A DNA stretch of 9,859 nucleotides from JAIOHN01 sp038258185 (GTDB lineage Bacteria > Chloroflexota > Anaerolineae > Aggregatilineales > Phototrophicaceae): contig JBBSQD010000245.1 of the NCBI GenBank assembly GCA_038258185.1, positions 1 through 9,859 of the forward strand, written 5' to 3'. The notes below the pieces were generated by a model. It saw only the letters and a list, made by a program, of their open reading frames with translations. It searched no databases and was not told where the DNA came from. Positions within the stretch are counted from its first letter, which is position 1. Every line of letters starts with the position of its first letter. Below are positions 6,316-9,859 of the stretch, piece after piece. The translations under genes were made by a program, and so were the position numbers.

Positions 6316-7047
6316 TCAGGCCGTGATCATATCCGCGGGCAGATGAGCGCTGCGGTTGATGAAACGCACGTCAATTTCACCATCGGTTTTCAGGTCAATG
6401 CGCGTGATGGCGGTATTGTAATGGTGATAATAGTAATTGCTGTTGGTGCGCTGGTCGAGCAGGTTTTTAATCAGGAAGTCGATAAATTTGCCGTGGGTCA
6501 CCAGCGCGACGCGTTCATCGCGCATGTCACTATCGGTTGACCAGTCGCGCAGTTTGTCGCCGACGCGGCGTGCACGGGCATCCAGATCACGAATCGACTC
6601 AATATCCTTGTTCCACCAGCCATTTGGTGTCAGGTCGTCGGGCAGCACATAATCGGCAAATTGCTCGGTCACTTCGGCGCGGGTCATACCGGGATGGCCG
6701 ATATATCTGCCGCTGTCTTCCTCCAGATAAATGCCACCGTGTTCGTGGATATCAATCCATACTTCGGGATTTAGTGCCAGGGCTTTGGCAATGGGTTGAG
6801 CGGTTTGCAGGGCGCGGTACATGGCGCTGCAATACATGCGCGTGATGCCATAATTCTCACGCTCGCCCTGCTGCGGAAAATAACTGAACGCGGTTTCGGC
6901 ATAATCTGTACTGGCTAAATGCTCTGCGACCTTCTCCGCCTGCCGCTGACCCAGATCGGTTAACATCGGGTCTTTAACGCGGTTCGTAATATCTTCGCCC
7001 AAAGCGTTGTTGGCCGACTGTCCATGCCGGATGATATAGAGTTCCAT
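6316..7047 (-). CDS. Histidine phosphatase family protein (phosphoglycerate mutase-like)
   Basis: This 243-residue cytoplasmic enzyme belongs to the histidine phosphatase superfamily. It opens with MELYIIRHGQSANN, the R-H-G signature with nucleophile His8. Further expected active-site residues are Arg78 in MYCSAMYRALQTA, Glu102 in DIHEHGG (likely proton donor) and His185 in VALVTHGKFIDF. Members remove phosphate from small molecules or proteins through a phospho-histidine intermediate; the substrate cannot be told from sequence, and a true glycolytic mutase is less likely given the insertions around 50-70 and 105-160. The ATG has AAGGA five bases upstream. It is followed two bases later by the Ub-Mut7-C gene, so the two are probably made together, perhaps acting on nucleotides or RNA ends (inference). 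The 61-base gap to the upstream sulfur gene contains no obvious promoter, so it may share that transcript. Confidence 0.92.
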   Translation of the reverse strand: MELYIIRHGQSANNALGEDITNRVKDPMLTDLGQRQAEKVAEHLASTDYAETAFSYFPQQGERENYGITRMYCSAMYRALQTAQPIAKALALNPEVWIDIHEHGGIYLEEDSGRYIGHPGMTRAEVTEQFADYVLPDDLTPNGWWNKDIESIRDLDARARRVGDKLRDWSTDSDMRDERVALVTHGKFIDFLIKNLLDQRTNSNYYYHHYNTAITRIDLKTDGEIDVRFINRSAHLPADMITA

Positions 7048-7108
7048 GAATGTCCTTTTCGTGATAATCCGGCTTGTAGTTTAGCAGATTTTTGCCGCGC
7101 TGAGACGG

Positions 7109-8509
7109 CTATTCTGTGACCAGCAGCATATCCGCCCACACATTTTCAGCCGCGGTCAGGTTGAGCACCTTGGCATAACCAGATCTGCGCAGCAGGCTGG
7201 CGGCAATCTGTGACCTCAAGCCGCTGGCGCACTGGGTCACAATCGTCCGATCCTTCGAAATCTCATCCAGACGGTGCGGAATATGCCCTAATGGGATATT
7301 GATCGCGTCGATAATGTGCCGGCTTTCAAACTCATGCCGTCCGCGCACGTCGATAATCAGGATGGGCTCGGTTTCCACACGCTCGGCCAGTTCTTCAGCG
7401 CTGATTGTATCGAGGCTTTCCGTCAGCCCTTGCGCGATCACGTCCGGCAGGAAATAACCGGGGATATGATCCACGCCAATCGCCCATAACGCCGTGAGAA
7501 TCTCCGGCACAGCCACCGCTGACGGTGCGATGAAATACAGCGGCTTGCTGTAATCCACCAACCAGCCGACATAAGTGCTGGCGCTGTTGCTGGTGAAGGG
7601 GATGCTGATCGTGTCACGGCGGTGCGCCTGCGCAAAGACATCGCGGCTGCGAAAATCAATCACCAGATGCCCCGCTTCCAGCGTACTACCCAGCGCGCCG
7701 TGATCCATCTGACGCGGTGCAGCCACCTGGCTTAAGAGCGCCGGGCCTTCGCGGTTGATGCGCTTCATGTGACCAAAATAGCGCGGCGCTTCCGGCTGGT
7801 CAGCCAGCAGCCAATCCGTAAACAGTGTTTCATCCGTGAATTGAAAGGCGGGATTAAAACGCTTTTCGTAACCCAGCGTGGTCGATGGAATCGCGCCGAG
7901 TGCTTTACCACAGGCGCTTCCGGCACCATGCCCCGGCCAGATCTGAAGATAATCCGGCAGTTGTCTGATGCGTTGCAGGCTGGCGAACTGCTGACGTGCG
8001 CCGATCTCTTTGGTATTGGCGATTCCGGCGGCGGTTTCCAGCAGATCAGGACGGCCTACATCCCCGACGAAAATAAAATCACCGCTGAAAATGCCCATCG
8101 GTTCATTCGCTCCAGCGGTATCAGTCACCATCAGCGCGATATGTTCCGGCGTGTGACCGGGTGTGTGCAGCACTTCGATGCGGATATTGCCCAGCATCCA
8201 CTCATCACCCTCATCGACCAGATTGGTGTCATGATCGGCAAAAGTATATTGCCAGTCCTTGCCGCCGGCTTTGCTCAGATAGAGGCGTGCGCCAGTCGCG
8301 TGCGCCAGTTCACGGCTGCCGCTGGCGAAATCGGCATGAATGTGGGTTTCCACCACCTGGGTAATGCGCAAGCCCTCAGCCTGCGCCAGTTGCAGATAAG
8401 CGTGAATATCACGCGACGGGTCAATCACCAGTGCTTCGCCAGCCACCGCACAGCCCACCAGATAGGAAGCCTGTGCCAGACGATCATCGTAAATATATTT
8501 GAGTAACAT
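7109..8509 (-). CDS. CstB-like persulfide dioxygenase with two rhodanese modules
   Basis: The 466 residues have three parts. Residues 1-about 245 are a metallo-beta-lactamase-fold persulfide dioxygenase: THIHADF (55-61), HTPGHTPEH (115-123), FSGDFIFVGDVGRPDLLE (141-158) and WPGHGAGSACGKALG (191-205). His56, His119 and Asp144 are the likely 2-His-1-carboxylate iron ligands by analogy with ETHE1. Residues about 260-360 are a rhodanese-like fold in which the catalytic loop reads FIAPS, without Cys. Residues about 368-466 are an active-type rhodanese with IIDVRGRHEF and QCASGLRS, Cys427 being the sulfur carrier. This dioxygenase/pseudo-rhodanese/rhodanese order is that of Staphylococcus CstB, which oxidises persulfides and makes thiosulfate; Cys200 lies where CstB has a second important Cys (from memory). 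The expected role is sulfide and persulfide detoxification in the cytoplasm. ATG at 8509 was chosen over a GTG at 8539 because AAGGAG (8524-8519) lies nine bases upstream. No CsoR-type regulator is visible. Confidence 0.93.
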   Translation of the reverse strand: MLLKYIYDDRLAQASYLVGCAVAGEALVIDPSRDIHAYLQLAQAEGLRITQVVETHIHADFASGSRELAHATGARLYLSKAGGKDWQYTFADHDTNLVDEGDEWMLGNIRIEVLHTPGHTPEHIALMVTDTAGANEPMGIFSGDFIFVGDVGRPDLLETAAGIANTKEIGARQQFASLQRIRQLPDYLQIWPGHGAGSACGKALGAIPSTTLGYEKRFNPAFQFTDETLFTDWLLADQPEAPRYFGHMKRINREGPALLSQVAAPRQMDHGALGSTLEAGHLVIDFRSRDVFAQAHRRDTISIPFTSNSASTYVGWLVDYSKPLYFIAPSAVAVPEILTALWAIGVDHIPGYFLPDVIAQGLTESLDTISAEELAERVETEPILIIDVRGRHEFESRHIIDAINIPLGHIPHRLDEISKDRTIVTQCASGLRSQIAASLLRRSGYAKVLNLTAAENVWADMLLVTE

Positions 8510-8518
8510 TCGATTACT

Positions 8519-8524
8519 CTCCTT
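8519..8524 (-). promoter_or_regulatory. Shine-Dalgarno deciding the dioxygenase start
   Basis: AAGGAG on the minus strand, nine bases before ATG at 8509-8507. The upstream in-frame GTG at 8539 would place this site inside the coding region and has no such site of its own. The gap between this gene and the kinase stop (8510-8649) otherwise holds no promoter I would defend. Confidence 0.7.
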
Positions 8525-8649
8525 GTCGTTGAACAACACCAGTTTAATCGGCCTGTAAACCGACTAGCAAGCGCCTGAACCTTTTCCTAGTGTAAGCGAT
8601 TTATGATTGGGAAAACGTATGATGGGGATGAATTATGTGCAATTTGTAC

Positions 8650-9859
8650 TTAAGCGACGGGCAGCATAAAGGTGAAACATGCCCCGGGTAAGAGGGGGTG
8701 ATCCTCAATTCTGATGGTGCTGTCATGGGCTTCAATCACCGCTTTGACCAGCGCCAGACCGAGTCCCGTCCCGCGGTGGCCGCGTTTGGGTAGCTGGCCG
8801 GGTACGCGGCGAAACTTCTCGAAAATACGGGTGCGTTCCTGTGGCGGGATACCCGGCCCACTGTCAGCGATACAGATACGAACCGCATTCGCCGATTTCA
8901 CCAGCGTGGCCTCAATCAAAATCTGACCCTGAGCCGGGGTATAGCGGACAGCATTATCCAGCAGGTTGATGATCACGCGTTCCAGCTTGTCCTGATCACA
9001 CAAAACGGGTGGCAAAGTAGGCGGCACGCGAATCTCCACTGTGATCTCACTTTGTTCAATCGTATTGGCCAGTGTGTTAAACGAATTTCCGACAATTTCC
9101 GCAACGGACACCACTTGCTGGTGGATCTCCATCATTTTATTTTCCATGCTGGCGATATCCAGCAGACTGTCCACCATGCGTGACAGACGCCGGGCGCTGA
9201 TAAGCATCGAATTAATCACGATGTGCGAATCTTCGATATCGTCTTCGTTCATATGGTCGGTTACCAGCGTCCCGGTCGTATTCAGGCCGCTGATGAGGGA
9301 GATTAATGGACCGCGCAGATCATGCACCATCAGGCGCGTGAGTTCGTCACGGTAACCCTCAAGTTCTTTCTCCTCGCTCATATCACGCAGTACCAGCAGC
9401 CGTCCCACAATATTATTGTGATGATCGACGACCGGCGCGCCGATTTCCTCGATGTGCAGGCTTTGTCCGCGGCTGGTGTGCTGAAACTGGCGACGGGTGA
9501 TGATGTCTGGCTGGAGCTTGAGGATACGCGCCATCTTCTGAATTTCATCATTAGAGTAACCCGTTTCACTGCTGTCCTCTACGGATTGCAGCAGCATGTC
9601 GGGAAAATACTCGTTTACGTGTTCTTCCAGATTAATGCCCAGCAAGCGTTGTGCAGAGACATTGGTTTCTACCAGACGCACATCGCGATCCAGCAAAATC
9701 ATGCCGTCACGTGTCGAGTCGAGAATGGTGCGCATCTGGTCACGACCCGCGCGAATCTGTTCGTGCAGGGTCGCATTTTCAAGATGACCAGCCGCCTGAC
9801 TCACGAGCAGTTCGATGGTATTCAGGTCACGATCCTGCAGGATGCGCTTGTCCTGAAAA
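8650..9859 (-). CDS. GAF-PAS sensor histidine kinase, N-terminus cut by window edge
   Basis: The frame stays open to the right edge, giving 402 visible residues, so the GTG at 9804 is not the true start. The first visible residues, FQDKRILQDRDLNTIELLVS then QAAGHLENATLHEQI, look like the end of a GAF domain running into a linker helix. A PAS domain follows (visible about 43-160: ILDSTRDGMILLDRD to GRLLVLRDMSEEKEL). Then comes the HisKA helix with phospho-acceptor His in LMVHDLRGPLISL (His179). The HATPase domain has an N-box INLLDNAVRYTP, G1 DSGPGIP, F-box FEKFRR and G2 GTGLGL, all intact. No membrane segment is seen in the visible part, so it is probably cytoplasmic, sensing a small ligand through GAF/PAS and passing phosphate to a response regulator not in the window. 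It ends with LPVA and is 140 bases upstream of the dioxygenase gene on the same strand; whether they share control is unknown. Confidence 0.92.
   Translation of the reverse strand, partial: FQDKRILQDRDLNTIELLVSQAAGHLENATLHEQIRAGRDQMRTILDSTRDGMILLDRDVRLVETNVSAQRLLGINLEEHVNEYFPDMLLQSVEDSSETGYSNDEIQKMARILKLQPDIITRRQFQHTSRGQSLHIEEIGAPVVDHHNNIVGRLLVLRDMSEEKELEGYRDELTRLMVHDLRGPLISLISGLNTTGTLVTDHMNEDDIEDSHIVINSMLISARRLSRMVDSLLDIASMENKMMEIHQQVVSVAEIVGNSFNTLANTIEQSEITVEIRVPPTLPPVLCDQDKLERVIINLLDNAVRYTPAQGQILIEATLVKSANAVRICIADSGPGIPPQERTRIFEKFRRVPGQLPKRGHRGTGLGLALVKAVIEAHDSTIRIEDHPLLPGACFTFMLPVA

Noticed and set aside
7048..7108. GCCG...CGGC stem followed by AAAAA in the gap after the dioxygenase gene
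   Set aside because: Only four base pairs, and on the transcribed strand the tail is A-rich rather than U-rich, so it does not support a terminator.
7769..8506. 245-codon plus-strand frame
   Set aside because: Antisense to the dioxygenase domain with clear motifs on the other strand; no ribosome site or recognisable domain.
8525..8649. Several possible -35/-10 pairs upstream of the dioxygenase gene (for example TTGCAC with TACGTT at 17 bases)
   Set aside because: All match the -10 consensus at only about three positions; nothing stands out over background.

Overview
The window is a stretch of bacterial chromosome with eight readable genes plus a gene fragment at the left edge. Most genes have moderately high GC, with two AT-richer islands. 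No rRNA, tRNA or CRISPR array was seen. The mix (a universal-stress/DUF389 fusion, a ubiquitin-like/Mut7-C nuclease, a CstB-like persulfide dioxygenase, a WecG-family transferase whose tail resembles a Chloroflexota-type subfamily, and a GAF-PAS histidine kinase) suggests a free-living environmental bacterium. Chloroflexota is my best guess, but no ribosomal or other taxonomic marker is present, so this is inference.

Layout. Positions 1-94 (minus) hold the first 31 codons of a probable IS630-type transposase or HTH protein. Positions 106-639 (minus) encode a small stand-alone TIR-domain protein, AT-richer than its neighbours and with its own candidate promoter. Positions 706-2813 (minus) form a tight two-gene unit for surface polysaccharide: a WecG/TagA/CpsF-type glycosyltransferase followed two bases later by a polyprenyl-phosphate sugar phosphotransferase. 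A divergent control region (2814-2987) separates it from a large plus-strand membrane gene with two universal-stress domains and a DUF389 domain (2988-5042). A hairpin-rich gap (5043-5163) follows, with a perfect 12+12 base palindrome. It leads into a small AT-rich hypothetical gene (5164-5538) that probably starts at TTG.

The remaining genes are on the minus strand: a Ub-Mut7-C protein and a histidine phosphatase (5570-7047, translationally coupled), a persulfide dioxygenase with two rhodanese modules (7109-8509), and a sensor histidine kinase (8650-9859) whose N-terminus lies beyond the right edge.

How they fit together. Only two pairs are tight enough to call operons: the two polysaccharide genes, and the phosphatase with the Mut7-C gene. 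The persulfide dioxygenase points to detoxification of sulfane sulfur. The stress-domain membrane protein and the kinase point to environmental sensing, but nothing visible links them functionally. The TIR gene beside a transposase fragment and the small AT-rich hypothetical gene look like accessory insertions. No complete new multi-gene system can be demonstrated here. The best leads are the TIR/transposase junction, the palindrome-controlled small gene and the USP-USP-DUF389 fusion.
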